A stretch of 64,000 nucleotides of DNA, taken from contig NC_047101.1 of assembly GCF_902459505.1 (NCBI RefSeq), forward strand, positions 13,765,168 through 13,829,167, written 5' to 3'. Shown here piece by piece: positions 44,810 to 56,379 of the stretch. The position numbers and the translations under genes are program-made. The notes under the pieces were generated by a model. It made no database searches. It was given only the letters and a program-made list of their open reading frames with translations, and was not told the origin of the DNA. Origin of the DNA: Geotrypetes seraphini (Eukaryota > Chordata > Amphibia > Gymnophiona > Dermophiidae). Position 1 is the first letter of the stretch, and every line of letters begins with the position of its first letter.

Positions 44810-45503
44810 AAAATACAATGCACAGACTGTATTTTCAAATCTATGTAATGTTAATTTCCAGAGAAATTTTGCCCCCAGCAAAAGAAGATGCAACGGTGTG
44901 CAGGTATGTTATATCCAGGGCCATTTTCAAAGGGAAAGTAACCACAATACTATGAGCGTTTTTGGGGTGTTTTTTTTTTGACAATTAGGTTTAAAATCCA
45001 CGCTCCTGTATGAAACTTGCCACCTGTAGAACTATCCCTCAGGGTGGAAAATCTCAATGAGTTTGGGCTGTGGCTTAATTGATCTAAAAGGAAGTATAAA
45101 AGCATGAAAGGTTGTGTGTTGATGATCACATGTTGTCAGTGGCATTTTAGAAGGAAACCCATATCACACATGGCCACTGCTGACGTAGTATTAAAGACAT
45201 GGCCATTCCAAGTCAACAGAGCAATGCAGAGCGAAGGAAAAGGGAGTAACTAGCAAACAAAACGCATAATCCTATGGGCACATTCAACTAACCAGCAGTA
45301 TTTGTAGAAGGCACCAATGAAAACCAAATTTCTTCCCCAACCTATTACTGCTTTTCAGCTGCTTATCTATGAGAGACGGAAGTAGGGTTCTTCTTCAGCA
45401 CAACGGCGGAATTCCAAAGAGGACCCCCAAGAGTTTCTTGAGCAGTGCTCTTCTCAAGCCACCCACCCAGGGGTGCCAAATTAACGGCCTGTCCTGCAGT
45501 TAC
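44810..45503. other. Intronic DNA, unassigned
   Basis: No repeat family or additional exon recognised up to the donor of exon 8. Confidence 0.4.
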
Positions 45504-45581
45504 CTTAAATGCATCCAGAACTCTGCCATCATAGTCAATTATTACAGTATCTCCTTGTTCACCTTTCTGGCCAGGTGGACC
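45504..45581 (-). CDS. COL13A1: COL13A1 window exon 8, non-collagenous link (78 nt)
   Basis: Residues 120-145. It starts with GPPGQKGEQGD triplets and then leaves the collagen repeat for TVIIDYDGRVLDAFK, followed by donor gtaact. The acceptor is atctcaag. This acidic/hydrophobic link matches my recollection of the mammalian COL13A1 segment that separates two collagenous domains, and it is one of the strongest identifiers in the window. I take it to be an NC2/NC3-type region, but assigning the number needs alignment. A flexible link would let the rod-like ectodomain bend here (family knowledge). Confidence 0.96.
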
Positions 45582-45829
45582 CTTGAGATAAAGAAAACGT
45601 GGACATTTTAGGGACAAGTTAGTGTATTTGCATCTGAAAAATAGGAGGCCTCAGAAACCAGTATCCTCCAAACTCTGTATAGGTCGCCCAGAGCTAGGCG
45701 CACAATTTTGGGCATGGAGCGCAGATGTGTACATAATGTATTTGGCTCATTGGTAGTAATAATCAATACTTGGCCTTAAAAGATTATAACAGATTTTAAG
45801 AGAGAGTAGATAGGGTAAATGAGTTTAAA

Positions 45830-46110
45830 AGCACAGGGGCTGGTGAGGGGGCTGATATTCCCATCCATTCTGTTTTCCCATCCATTCTGTGTATTTACCC
45901 TTATTTACCCCTCCTTTCCTATTATAAATTGTATTTCTTCCCCCTCTTTCCCAATGTTTCCTGTCCAGATTTGTCTGGTTTGTTTTAAATTGATTTTAAT
46001 ATTTTATTATATTATTGTTAATTTTTTATTATGTATTTTCTGTAAATGTAAATCGCTTAGTAGTTACGATAGGCGATTAATCAAATATTGAATAAACCTT
46101 GAAACCTTGA
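45830..46110 (+). mobile_element. L2-type LINE tail
   Basis: GTAAATCGCTTAGTAGTTAC then GGCGATTAATCAAATATTGA and AATAAACCTTGAAACCTTGA, the layout shared with 47480-47590. Confidence 0.75.
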
Positions 46111-46929
46111 TATTAAGACCATGGGAGTCAGCCCAGATATTTAATGCTGAGTCATTTCCAGTGACTGGCATCGTTTTTTGGCCAGTTTAAATTTAACCAG
46201 CCAAGCTGATATTCAGCACTGGGTGGGGTTAGGTTCAAAGCAGTTAAAGATATTCCACCAAATCTAGCCAGCAATGTGCTGAATACCAGTGGAAAGTCAG
46301 TGATATCATGCGATATAACAGGCTACACATTAAATGAGTAACCGGCAGTATTCAGCAGGAGAACGCCCACAGAATATTGTCGGATCGCTGGTCAAATGGT
46401 TTTAAGTATCGGGCGGTAAGTCAAAAAAGAAGCCCAGTTGGCCACCAGCTGATACAGAGGCAAAAGCTTATTGAGAACTAAAATGCGACGTGGCCAGCGT
46501 TTCAAGCCAAAGTGCCTGCCTTAGGGGGGTCAACTGAAATCAAGTCTCTTTAATTCACTAGCATTAATGCGAGTCCAGCATCAGAAACCCTTCAGTCACT
46601 GGGACACAATGATATGCAAACTTGCCATCAATAAAGCACTGCTCTTCTTTTGGCTACCTTACAGACTAACAAACCTAACTTAGCGGGACAAGAGACCCCC
46701 CTTCACCAGATGTATCCGCCCTCCATATCTGCCAGGGGTGGAGCCCTATCTTCTAAGGCTTATGTTTTCCATACATCTGGGAATCTGATAGCCTCAAGCC
46801 TTTGCTAAATAGCATTAAGCCGGCTGGTAAGGACATGTGATCCTCTCTTGTGCCTTCTCGAAACAACAGTGTATACTCCTAATTTTGCATTCTTAGGAAA
46901 ATGGTTATTCCCGTGAGTTTGCATCATTT
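46111..46929. other. Intronic DNA, old DNA-element-like
   Basis: 46110-46440 resembles 42735 (GTATTCAGCAGGAG). 46480-46540 has CAGCGTTTCAAGCC...GCCTTAGGGGGGTC, one more instance of the hairpin motif. Confidence 0.45.
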
Positions 46930-47590
46930 ATGGCCTGACTTTATAATTCTAAAAAATTTGACCATGTGTCTCCACTACTGATAGATGCACACTGGTTACC
47001 AGTAAATCATAGGATCTTTTTCAAACTAATGCTCCTAATTTTCAAAACTCTTAACATCTAATGAACCGCAATTCATCTCCAAATCTCTAATCCCATACAA
47101 ACCTCATCGATCTCTTCGCTCTACTGATCAATGCTTATTGGCTGTTCCATCTCTAAAAATCATAGGCACTAGAAGAGCAGATATATTTACGGTCGCTGGT
47201 CCACAAAGGTGGAATAAACTCCCTCAATTTATTAGAATAGAAAAAAATATTACAACATTTAAAAAAACTTTTAAAAACATATTTATTTAAAGATGCCTTT
47301 GATTTTTAACAGTTCTTTTAAATTTCTTATGTTTTGGTTTTATTGCTTATGAAGTGTGCTTGAGCCACCTTGTACTACCTTTTTACCCTACCTCTTGTTC
47401 TTTCCCCTTATTCTTGCGAAACCCGAAATTGTAACTTTTACTCTTTCCCTTTCCCCTCAAGTAAGTTTTAAATGTTTTTATGTTATGTTAATATAGCTAT
47501 TTTGTTAAGTTTCTTATTTCTTTGTATTATATTATGTACATCGCTTAGAAATTGTTATAGGCGATCCATCAAAAGATTGAATAAACTTGA
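46930..47590 (+). mobile_element. L2-type LINE, 3' end
   Basis: GATGCACACTGGTTACCAGT encodes the conserved His-Trp-Leu-Pro-Val words of L2-group LINEs; ends TTGAATAAACTTGAAACTTG. Reading frame broken. It ends about 200 nt before exon 7 in + coordinates. Confidence 0.82.
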
Positions 47591-47790
47591 AACTTGAAGT
47601 TGAGGTATATTCCTTTTCACGTCAATACGACTCTGTTTCTTAGATGCTTGCATTGAACTGTAACGCATTTTCTCTTTATTAGTACATTAATTTAGAAGCT
47701 GTTTTCACATGCAAAAGCTGGAGAGAGGGAATGAGAGCGGGAAGCAGAGACAAACGTTCAGGCCCCATGATGGTACAAAGCAGTTCTTAC

Positions 47791-47832
47791 TGTGGCACCC
47801 ATGACTCCTTCTCCTTTCTCTCCATTTTCACC
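47791..47832 (-). CDS. COL13A1: COL13A1 window exon 7 (42 nt)
   Basis: Residues 106-119, GENGEKGEGVMGAT. The triplet rhythm breaks once: GEG is followed by VM before the next glycine. Forty-two nt is not a multiple of nine, consistent with that break. The acceptor is tatatccag and the donor gtaaga. It directly precedes the non-collagenous link exon. Confidence 0.93.
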
Positions 47833-47994
47833 CTGGATATAAGGTGCCAAAAAAAGAGGAAAGCGTTACTCCTGGGTTATACATAAATATATCAAGATCT
47901 AGGTGAACAAAATGCATTTATAATGCTGTTAGTCATAAAATATCTTTTTTTTTTTTTTTCAAATATCTTTATTGATTTTCAAATTATGTAGAAC

Positions 47995-48390
47995 AGGTAG
48001 AAAAGACTTAAGAGCCTGGGATTGTTCTCCCTGAGAAAAGGAGACTGCGAGGGGATATGATCGAGACCTTCAAAATACTGAAAGGAATCGACAAAATAGA
48101 GCAGAAAAAATTATTTACATTGTCCAATTTGACACAGATAAGAGGACACGGAATGAAGCTAAGGGGGGACAAGTTCAGGACACCTGGAATGCTCTCCCAG
48201 AGGAGGTTATTGCGGAATCGACTGTCCTAGGATCCAAAAGCAAACTAGATGCACATCTCCTTACGAGAGGCATAGAAGGATATGGGTGACTAAAAATTAC
48301 GCCAGGCAGGGCCTCCACGTGTGCGGATCGCCGGACTTGATGGACCGAAGGTCTGATCCGGAGATGGCGCTTCTTATGTTCTTATGGGAA
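47995..48390 (+). mobile_element. CR1-type LINE, 3' end with internal deletion
   Basis: Nearly identical to 24330-24770, but the GACAAGTTCAG...GACACCTGG junction skips about 60 bp present there. A poly-T LINE tail (47942-47985, minus) abuts it. Confidence 0.87.
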
Positions 48391-48869
48391 AGGCCTCAGA
48401 GCCCCACCTCAAACAAGTTATATGAGTGCAGTGATTGCTACGATAGGTCCCTGTAATACCTGAAGCGGCAGTTCAGCAAAACATTGGCCAACATTAGTGA
48501 GACCGAGTCTTCAGTTAAAGCACATAAGTTGCATTATGTTTCCGTGTCTAAAGATTTTTTTCCCACTGTAGTTTCTGCATTGCACAGAGCTGAGTGTGAC
48601 TCCTTCGCGGGGCTTCTTTTATGCCTACGAAGCAAAGCCTCGATAAAATTTACTGCTTGAAGTGGGGCTCCGAGGCTTTTCTCCTTTGCTTTAATGTTTA
48701 CTTCCCCACTTTAGCTCTGTCTCTGCATTGCGGTGTCAGGAATAACGAGGGCAAATGAATAGGCCCCGTCTAGATCGCTTTTTGGTTGGACTTATTTATG
48801 GCATTCAGCTCCAGCTGTATAGATATAAACAGAGCAATAGCAAAAAAGGAGACCTTGCCCTAAGGCCCA

Positions 48870-49640
48870 TCTAATATAATAAAATGGTAAGCCGCACATG
48901 CGCACTTCCTAAGTGTGTGCCGCTTTTCCGTGAGCTGTAGCGACACATAGGAAGTGCGCATGCGCGGCTTACGATTCTTTGAAAGACGCGGCGGTGGCTA
49001 CTCTCACGATCCCCGCCTGCGTCGGACTTCCGACGCAGGTGGGGATCATGAGAGGAGCCACCGCCGAGTCTTTCAACTAAAAAAAAACAAAAAACAAGGC
49101 GGATGTCGGCCCGATGGCTGGAGTTCACCGCTGAGTCCGGTGAGGAGTGCTTCCCTCAACAGGAACTGTCGGGTCTAATTCAAATACTCCCGGCAGGTCG
49201 GGAGGGGGCGGAGCAGGCTCGCACGCCTGGCGGGGACCGGACAGGAACTAAACTCTCTGTAGGAGCCAGCCTGATGGCTGCAGATCACCGGACTGGACAG
49301 GGGGAGCAGGTAAGGGGGTGCTGCAGTACAGGAGGAGCAGGGAAGAGGTGATTCTGGACAGGGGGGGAGGTAACAGGAAGGGAGGCCTACTGCTGGATAG
49401 GGGAAGCAGGGAAGAGGTGCTGATAGACGGGGGGGGGGGGGGGTGGAGTAAAAGGAAGGGAGAAGGGCTCCTGCAAAGGAGAAGAGCTACTGCTGGATAT
49501 GGGGAGCTGGAAATGGGGTGATGCTGAACAGGGGGAGATAAAAGGAGAAGGGCTACTGCTATATAGGGGGAGCAGGGAATGGGTGGGGGTGCTGCTGGAC
49601 AGGGAGGAGGTAAAAGTAAGGGAGAAGGGCTGCTAGCACC
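48870..49640 (+). mobile_element. Candidate Helitron-type element, 5' end
   Basis: Starts TCTAATATAATAAAATGG, the TC-plus-AT-rich start typical of vertebrate Helitrons, after an A. It contains a GC-rich hairpin (TGCGTCGGACTTCCGACGCA) and a G-rich body (AGGAGAAGGGCTACTGCT repeats, 49300-49640). The CTRR 3' end was not located. Confidence 0.5.
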
Positions 49641-49970
49641 CATTATAAAAATGAAGGAAGGTTTTCTATGTTGAGCAGGCTTTTCCTCATTCCACAGAAG
49701 GCTATGCATGGGCTTGGAGATCAGAGGCATTCATTCCTTGTTGATTTATTGATTATGTGTAGTTGTTTCTATCTAATCTAATCCACAGTTTATTAATCAC
49801 ACTATACCAAAAAGGTTCAAGATGATTTCCATTCAAAGAGGATGTAAAATTCTATGTTAAATGTTTGGTTTTAATAGTTTTTATATTTTATGTGTAAACT
49901 GCTTTGCTGGGTTGTTTTCCTGAAAGGTAAATTCTTTTAATAAAGATCCATGTGTCTGTTCCGATTGTAC

Positions 49971-50033
49971 CTTTGTTCCAGGCATCCCATCTCTTCCATT
50001 TTCTCCAGCAGGACCTGTGCTGCCTTTCTCACC
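49971..50033 (-). CDS. COL13A1: COL13A1 window exon 6 (63 nt)
   Basis: Residues 85-105, beginning GEKGSTGPAG and ending DGMPGTK, seven perfect triplets. The acceptor is atttttaag and the donor gtacaa. Charged KGS/GEN triplets are typical of the imperfectly proline-rich middle domain. Confidence 0.94.
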
Positions 50034-50159
50034 CTTAAAAATAAAAGAAGTAGCATTTATTCAAATTTTGTTAGCTATAGCGTTGAAACTCTAAAAGGCA
50101 TAGGTTGTCTTGCAGCATCTGTTTTCACGTTCAATAACTAGGCCCTAAAAATTAACATA

Positions 50160-50720
50160 GGTGTTTTTAAAAATTCAGCTCCGGAAGCAGGATTTTCAAA
50201 AACCCACGTTAAAAAGCGACGGCCTGCTAACGCAGCCGTTTTGATAGCGAATCTAAAAAAGCGAGACATTTAAAAAAAAACAAAAACCCATATGCGAGTA
50301 AGGTTGGCGGACAGCAGTGAAGATTCACTAAATTTGCATCTCTCCCGTGTCGGGAGAGTCATGGTGTCGGGTCAGTGTCGGGTCAGTCATGGTGAGGTTT
50401 TTAGTGCAGTGGGAGAGTGTAGGCATCTCTTCTGCTGCAGTGTATGTGTGTGTGTGTGTGGGGGGGAGGATCGTGTCAGTCACGGCGGGGAATTTAGTGC
50501 AGCGGGAGAGTGTGGGCATCTCTAATTGGGATCAGATCATCATGTATTAGGGATGCATTCGGTTTGTCAGCCTACCTTAAAATATCATAAGAGTCAATCT
50601 GTGCAATTAAGAAGTTCTAACACGCGTTAAAAATGTTTTATTAGCACAAATATGAGAACAGAGCAGAAAAATGTCTAAACGAACTGAAAATGAATGAAAA
50701 TATTTTCCTGTATATCTCTC
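50160..50720. other. Intronic DNA, partly repetitive
   Basis: GT run at 50440-50460 and a near duplicate of GTGCAGTGGGAGAGTGTAGG / GTGCAGCGGGAGAGTGTGGG about 90 bp apart (50404, 50494). No exon. Confidence 0.45.
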
Positions 50721-50723
50721 TAC

Positions 50724-51235
50724 TAGAGGTCTGCACGGGAACGGGGATCACGGGAATCCCGCGGGTCCCGCGGGAATCCCCCCTAACCCACGGGACTCCC
50801 ACAGGGACCCCCCTATGGCCCACGGTACGCCCACGGGGACCCCCCTCTAACCAACGGGACTCCCACGGGGATGGAAGGCTTTGGAAGCAGGGTTCGTCCA
50901 TATAATATAATGGACACGTCAGCCTTAGTAAAAGAGGGGGTTTATAAGTTAATTACCTGAACAGAAAACAAAAAAAAGGGTTCCACCAAAGAGATTCCAC
51001 AAGGAAAACAGCAAAAGAAACTGTGGAATTGATGAGCCTGTCAGAAGTAATTGCTGCTTTTTACGGGCGGGGATGGAGGTAATTCCTTGCGGGGATGGGT
51101 GGGGACGGAGAGGATCCTGACGGGTACGGGTGGGGACGGAGAGGATCCTGATGGGGACAGGTGGGGATGGAGAGGATTCTGACGGGGATGGGTGGGATTT
51201 CTGTCCCCATGCAACTCTCTACTCTCTACTACCTG
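50724..51235. mobile_element. Old DNA element with CGGGA/TCCCG arrays
   Basis: TAGAGGTCTGCACGGGAACG to TTCTGTCCCCATGCAACTCT. The inner part has repeated GGACGGAGAGGATCCTGA units (51090-51180), three near-tandem copies. Confidence 0.6.
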
Positions 51236-51349
51236 TACTTATGAAATTTATGAATTAGAGGAAATTTTATCTACATATGAAAATTTTTCTTGAATCGTCA
51301 TATGCCCTCTATTTTAGCTGTGTCCTCACAGGACTGATGCACACAATAC

Positions 51350-51394
51350 CTTAGATCCTGCTGGTCCTGGTTGCCCTGGCGCACCATCTTCGCC
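51350..51394 (-). CDS. COL13A1: COL13A1 window exon 5 (45 nt)
   Basis: Residues 70-84, GEDGAPGQPGPAGSK, five perfect triplets. The acceptor is tttcattag and the donor gtattg. The downstream intron holds a G-rich DNA element and simple repeats. Confidence 0.94.
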
Positions 51395-51395
51395 C

Positions 51396-52795
51396 TAATG
51401 AAATAGAAGTAGTAAGACCGGTTTTGAATAGAAACATTGTTGGTAGGAATTTGGATGTCTGGATCGGGATGTGCACGATTCCCCAAATATTTTACAAAAG
51501 GCTTACTGAACCACGGAGTCTTTTGTAAAATACATTCTGGGATGCTGGAAAATACATATGCAAGTGTCAAGCACATTCAGTGGGAACATGTATTTTAGAA
51601 AAGAACACGGTATGGTATGGAAATCACCATATCACCATAGTTTTTGAACTTGCAATATCACCATAGTTTTTGAACTTGCAAATTGTACAGCACCTGCACA
51701 AGTGCGTTCCAGATTTTACCAAACTAGATGTCCAGGAAGATGAAATTAGAGTGTAATTCCCAGAGCACAACGTGTCCCACATACACGTGTATTTTCATTG
51801 TGAAATAGGGTATATATCTATAGGTTTTAGTCCTGCTCAAACTCCGCCCATATCATGCTCAAACATACACGCATGCCTCCTCCCCCTGCAATCTTCACAT
51901 AGTAAAAGTATATATGTGTAAATCCTAGCTTTCTAAAATTGAGTTTTACATATGTATAGACCAGTGTCTATATGCTTATTTCCCAAACAGGGCTTCCAAA
52001 AAGGATGAATAATGTGTAGAGGACAAGAGGGATAACCAAGCACAACTGTTACATATATTAATTAGCATATAGCATTATATTTTTGTACATTAAATTATTA
52101 TTTCTTTTTATATGATATAGAGATATGCTAACTGGTTATTTTTGTTTTCCTTCTGTCCTTTAGTCTTGGCCTGGGTTTCCTCAGTTGTTAACTATTTTCC
52201 ATACCTTCTGCAACCATCCAAAGGATATGGGAAGTGGCTTCTATGACTTATCAACCAATAGAAATCGGTAATTAAAAAAGCAACATGGGCTTGAGGTACA
52301 CACACTGTTTCATCACCTCATGGTATAAATTCCAACTGATTCCATAAAATCTTCATTATAAATCTAGGGAACATTTGCCCAAAATGTTTAATACTGAGCT
52401 TCAGGCCAGAAAGGAGATGCAAGCTTCATGTGCAACAGAAAAAAAAAGCAAAGCAGTGAGATGCCAAAGGCAAAGATTCCAAGGAATTTTATTAAAAAGT
52501 CTCAATGTCACATGTTGAGAGGACTCGACATGTGTTCTGTTACTGAAACATGGTTGTGTCAAGTCCTCTCAGCAAAAGAACCCTTGACTTTGGTCCCTCA
52601 CTGCTTTTATCTTGCTAATACCAAGTTTCCACAAGAAAACCAAATATCTTCTAGGGCCAAAGGTGTAAACTCTTAGCTCCCTGAAGATGCAGGAAACAGA
52701 GGTAAAGAAACCCAAGGCAGAGACCTTGGCTTGCTTTAAATATTATTTATGCCAGTAGACCTTGGAAGAACAGCTTTTAAGAAATGATAGCTTAC
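51396..52795. other. Intron with small duplications
   Basis: 51627-51680 holds a tandem copy of ATATCACCATAGTTTTTGAA. 52490-52600 holds an imperfect inverted pair (GAGAGGACTCGACA / TGTCAAGTCCTCTC). No exon. Confidence 0.5.
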
Positions 52796-52822
52796 CGATT
52801 TCCCTGTAGCACCAGATTCACC
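52796..52822 (-). CDS. COL13A1: COL13A1 window exon 4 (27 nt)
   Basis: Residues 61-69, GESGATGKS, followed by donor gtaagc. The acceptor is tttgcaag, with an adenine between the usual CAG-like context and the exon, somewhat weaker than its neighbours. A weak acceptor on a phase-0 micro-exon suggests it could be a cassette exon (inference). Confidence 0.88.
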
Positions 52823-52869
52823 CTTGCAAAACAAGAACAAAAATTCATCTTTAGAAAAACGAAGGAAAA

Positions 52870-53450
52870 AAACGAAAACCATTTTCTTGTACAAGTGCAT
52901 AAATCACAGCTGTAATCCAGAACTTTGCACCACCTAAGATGTCATGCTGCCTTAGCGCAGGGGGTGAATAAAGAAGGTGAAACTACTTTAATATTACATA
53001 TGAATATTATGTCAGCAACAGTAAATTTATCAAGCCAGTGACCAACATGTCTGTCCATATCAGCTTTAGGAAAGCATTTTTACAAATGCTGATAACATGT
53101 CATTCATAAGGTAATTTCATTTTGAGAGGACCAAGTAGCACTGCCACAGAGAAGGACCTAGGTTCAATTTCTGGCTCAGATTTGCTCTCTGGGTTGGCCT
53201 GGGCTAGGGTGGAGGGATGATATCAGTCATCTGAAAGAGCAACATCTAGTGGTTAGGTTTAAGATTGCAGGATTCTAGAAGGAGCCCTGATATATGACCC
53301 TTGGCAGAGGACCGTTGCTGCAGTTCTAAAGGGACAAAAATTAGTTACAAATGAAGGCTCACGGTAAAAGGTATCGGTTATATTTCCCATTTTGGTGGAA
53401 ACTCAAAGGAGGCGAAGAAGGAAAGAGCAGATAAAAAATTCACTTTGAAG
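52870..53450. other. Intronic DNA with a possible SINE scrap
   Basis: 53130-53200 reads AAGTAGCACTGCCACAGAGAA then GGTTCAATTTC, resembling a decayed tRNA-type SINE head. Otherwise unassigned. Confidence 0.4.
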
Positions 53451-53455
53451 CATAC

Positions 53456-53482
53456 CTTCAACCCTGGGGGTCCTCTGGGTCC
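53456..53482 (-). CDS. COL13A1: COL13A1 window exon 3 (27 nt)
   Basis: Residues 52-60, GPRGPPGLK, three triplets. The acceptor tttcaacag and donor gtatgc frame a 27-nt micro-exon. Twenty-seven nucleotides is the common small module of transmembrane collagen genes. Confidence 0.92.
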
Positions 53483-54149
53483 CTGTTGAAAAATAAACAA
53501 ACAAACAAAACATTTATTAATACCTTTCTTTAGAAAAGAAACAAAAGTTAGAAATGAATGCTTTTCCTCCTGTAGCCCATTTTCAGCCTCGGTGGGGTAC
53601 ATCCCAGGTAGAAGGTAATGCTTGGGGTCCATCTTTAGAGGTTGTAGATACTTCTGCAGGGTCCTGAATAGGGCAGATCCAACAGACGTTGGGAGACCTT
53701 GGTCTTAAGGGGCCCCTACTTTTCTCACTCCATTCCATTCACAAAAATATAGCCCAGCCTGGGCTCTTTGTTCTAAACCAGACATTTAAAGTCCAAAAAA
53801 TCAACAAAAGCACAGAAGAAAAAAAATGGAATGGCCAGAACCATGAAATCTGTAAAGCCCACACATTTCAAGCTTCCGTGAAAATCCACCACCAAAGTAC
53901 AACACCACACCCTTCCGTGAACATCCACCTCAAGCTTCTTGAGCCCTCATGGTCTGGAGATCTTAGGTCTCCCACTGCATATTCTGTGGTGATATTTTTT
54001 TCCTCTAACCTCTGAAAAATGAGAAACCTCTCTCTTCAGAGAAATAAAATCCACAGGATACTATTTGCAAACTGTGGTCCATGACTGGGTAGTACTTCCT
54101 TTGCCTTAGGAATCCTTACCCTCCAGTAGACTACTCTACACAGCCAAAT

Positions 54150-54770
54150 CTAATCTAAATCTTGGATTTATATACCGTGTCATCTCCCCAAAAGGAGCTC
54201 GACTCGGTTCACATAAAAATCGATGATTAGAGTGAAAGTAGTTAGATTAGAGAGAAAATAATTTATTAATGAAGACCCTCATCCAACATCCTAGAGAGAA
54301 GATAACTAATTTTCCTTAAAACAATTTTCTAAGAACTGTTGAAATAACAGCGTTTTCATAGATCTGGAAGGAGAAGAGAGTTCTAACACAAGAGGGAATC
54401 CCATTCAGAATCATTGTAAAAGTACATGAGAAAGATTGAGTAATAATACCAATAGATCTTATTCCTTTTAAAGACGGAAAGGACAGTTTAAAGTTCAGCG
54501 TTTCATGAATCAGAAGATCTCTGATTATTCAAAGATAGAGGAATCAAAGACGTAAATAGCTCATGTTTGATTTTAAAAACCAAAGAAGCATTTTTAAACT
54601 GTACTCTGAGATAGACAGGGAGCCAGTGAAGATTTCTCAAAAGAGGAGACACGAACAAATTTTCTCTTACCAACATTTTAAAGAGACTTTTTCTGTTTGT
54701 GGAAGAAAAATCCTTCCTCTCTTCTTGGGTCATCTCTAGAAGCAGAAGTTCTTAGGCTACCTCCCAAGTC
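54150..54770 (-). mobile_element. L2-type LINE, degraded 3' end
   Basis: The minus strand encodes NLHWLPVYLRVQFKNASLVF and an IKHELF-like continuation. The 3' end at 54160-54210 has GGATTTATATACCGTGTCAT. Frames broken. Confidence 0.75.
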
Positions 54771-55228
54771 AATGATGCCCTCTGACTCAAAGTTCTCCAC
54801 TTACATACTGATACCTTTGTGGAAGGGGAATGATGGTTGGGGGGGGGAGGTCTATGCTGGGAAAGGATATGGGGATGTATTTGGGGGTTTCTTCTGATGG
54901 GAGAAGAGGGTTCAAGCATGAGGAGTACATGCTGCTGAGAAGAGGGATAGAAAGGGTTTTTTAATTTAGAAGATTATTTCAATAATACAGTCACAGCAAA
55001 GAAGAAAAAAATTATGGGTTGATAAATGAAGTTGAATGTTAGGTCTTCATTAAGTTTTGGCATGTAGTTCTCTGCAGTCAGTCACGTCACCTTGAATGGA
55101 ATTATGGGCATGTTTTAGGGTCAGAGAGAGGCCAACTGAGGCAGAAACAGAAGAAAAATACATATTGAATTTGGAGACCAGAAGCAATTACTTGCTTAGC
55201 AGTTGAAGTCTGGGGGGTCGGTACTCAC
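54771..55228. other. Intronic DNA, unassigned
   Basis: Contains a G run near 54840; no repeat family or exon seen. Confidence 0.4.
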
Positions 55229-55264
55229 CATTATGCCTTCCTCCCCTGGCTGTCCTTGCATACC
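55229..55264 (-). CDS. COL13A1: COL13A1 window exon 2 (36 nt)
   Basis: Residues 40-51, GMQGQPGEEGIM, four perfect triplets. The acceptor is ttctctag and the donor gtgagt, both strong. The preceding intron is 1872 nt and the following one 1746 nt. Confidence 0.93.
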
Positions 55265-55757
55265 CTAGAGAAAATGACATATTATGTAGCGTTTTAAACA
55301 ATTAAGCAACTTTGCTCTTGAACAGTTAACTAGAATCCAAACAAAGCCAAAGTCTATCTGTACTATCCTGTCAGAGTACTGATGAAATGTCTGTAAAAAC
55401 CAAACAAACTGATTGTAGCCATTCTCGACATTGAAGTCTCTGGTTCTCAGCAAGCCTATATTGTAATTAAGTAGTAAAGCTTTATATATAAAGAGAAGAA
55501 TCATAGACGTGCTTTAGACAAATTAACTTAAATTGCGTTGTAAATGGCTGATTAGAGATGTCTCATACTGCTATTTACATTCTGTTTGGCCATTTGAAAT
55601 GAGTCAGCCAAACTACAGAAGGATTATCTAGTTATTTCTCCATTCAAGATGCATTCCTTAGGATTTTATTTCTAAAGCTAGGTTCCCACAAACAGAATGG
55701 AAAAAAAACCTATTAATACAGGTTGAAACACTTTTGGTTTTAAATTGTAATTGTTTA

Positions 55758-55885
55758 ACTCATCTAACCTCAGGCAAATTACTTAGCCCTTCCATTGCTT
55801 TGGGTACAAACTTAGGTTGTAAGTCCTCCAGAGACAGGAAAATACTGACTGAGCATGAATATAATTCATCTTGAGCTATTGCTGG
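55758..55885 (+). mobile_element. Decayed SINE 3' part
   Basis: CAGGCAAATTACTTAGCCC and TTGTAAGTCCTCCAGAGACAG correspond to CTGGGCAAGTCACTTAATCC and the following part of the SINEs at 3683 and 4072. Confidence 0.6.
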
Positions 55886-55887
55886 CA

Positions 55888-56115
55888 AAGGATAAGAACA
55901 TAAGAACATAAGGAGTTGCCTCCACTGGGTCAGACCGAGGTCCATCTCGCCCAGCGGTCCGCTCCCGCGGCGGCCCATCAGGTCCACGACCTGTGAAGTG
56001 GTTTCTGACCACTTCTATAACCTACCTCAAGTTCTATCTGTACCCCTCTATCCTTCAGGAACCTATCCAAACCCTCCAAACTACAGAGTTCTGGCCTAAA
56101 TCCCCCCAAACCAGA
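55888..56115 (-). mobile_element. CR1-type LINE, 3' fragment
   Basis: GATAAGAACATAAGAACATA then GCCCAGCGGTCCGCTCCCGC, the reverse complement of the CR1 3' end at 5250-5345. Confidence 0.87.
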
Positions 56116-56379
56116 TAGACCAGGCGGACATTTAGGGCTGAATTCTACATTGGCTGCGCCTAAAAAACTATAAATTATAAAGAGTTTTACTTCATGCAAA
56201 ATTGTCATTTCTTTAATAAGACATTAACTATTTTTTTTTTCTGAGGCCCTCCAAGGACCTACAAATCCCAAATGTGGCCCTGCAAAGGGTTTGAGTTTGA
56301 GACCACTGTGCTGACTGACTGATGTACAAGGAGCAACAACAGAAAAATCCAACTGAAGCTGCAGTAAAAAAAATCACCA

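Noticed and set aside
53689-53720. Plus-strand GDLGLKGP, collagen-like
   Set aside because: Wrong strand for COL13A1, no acceptor/donor pair and no continuation; chance.
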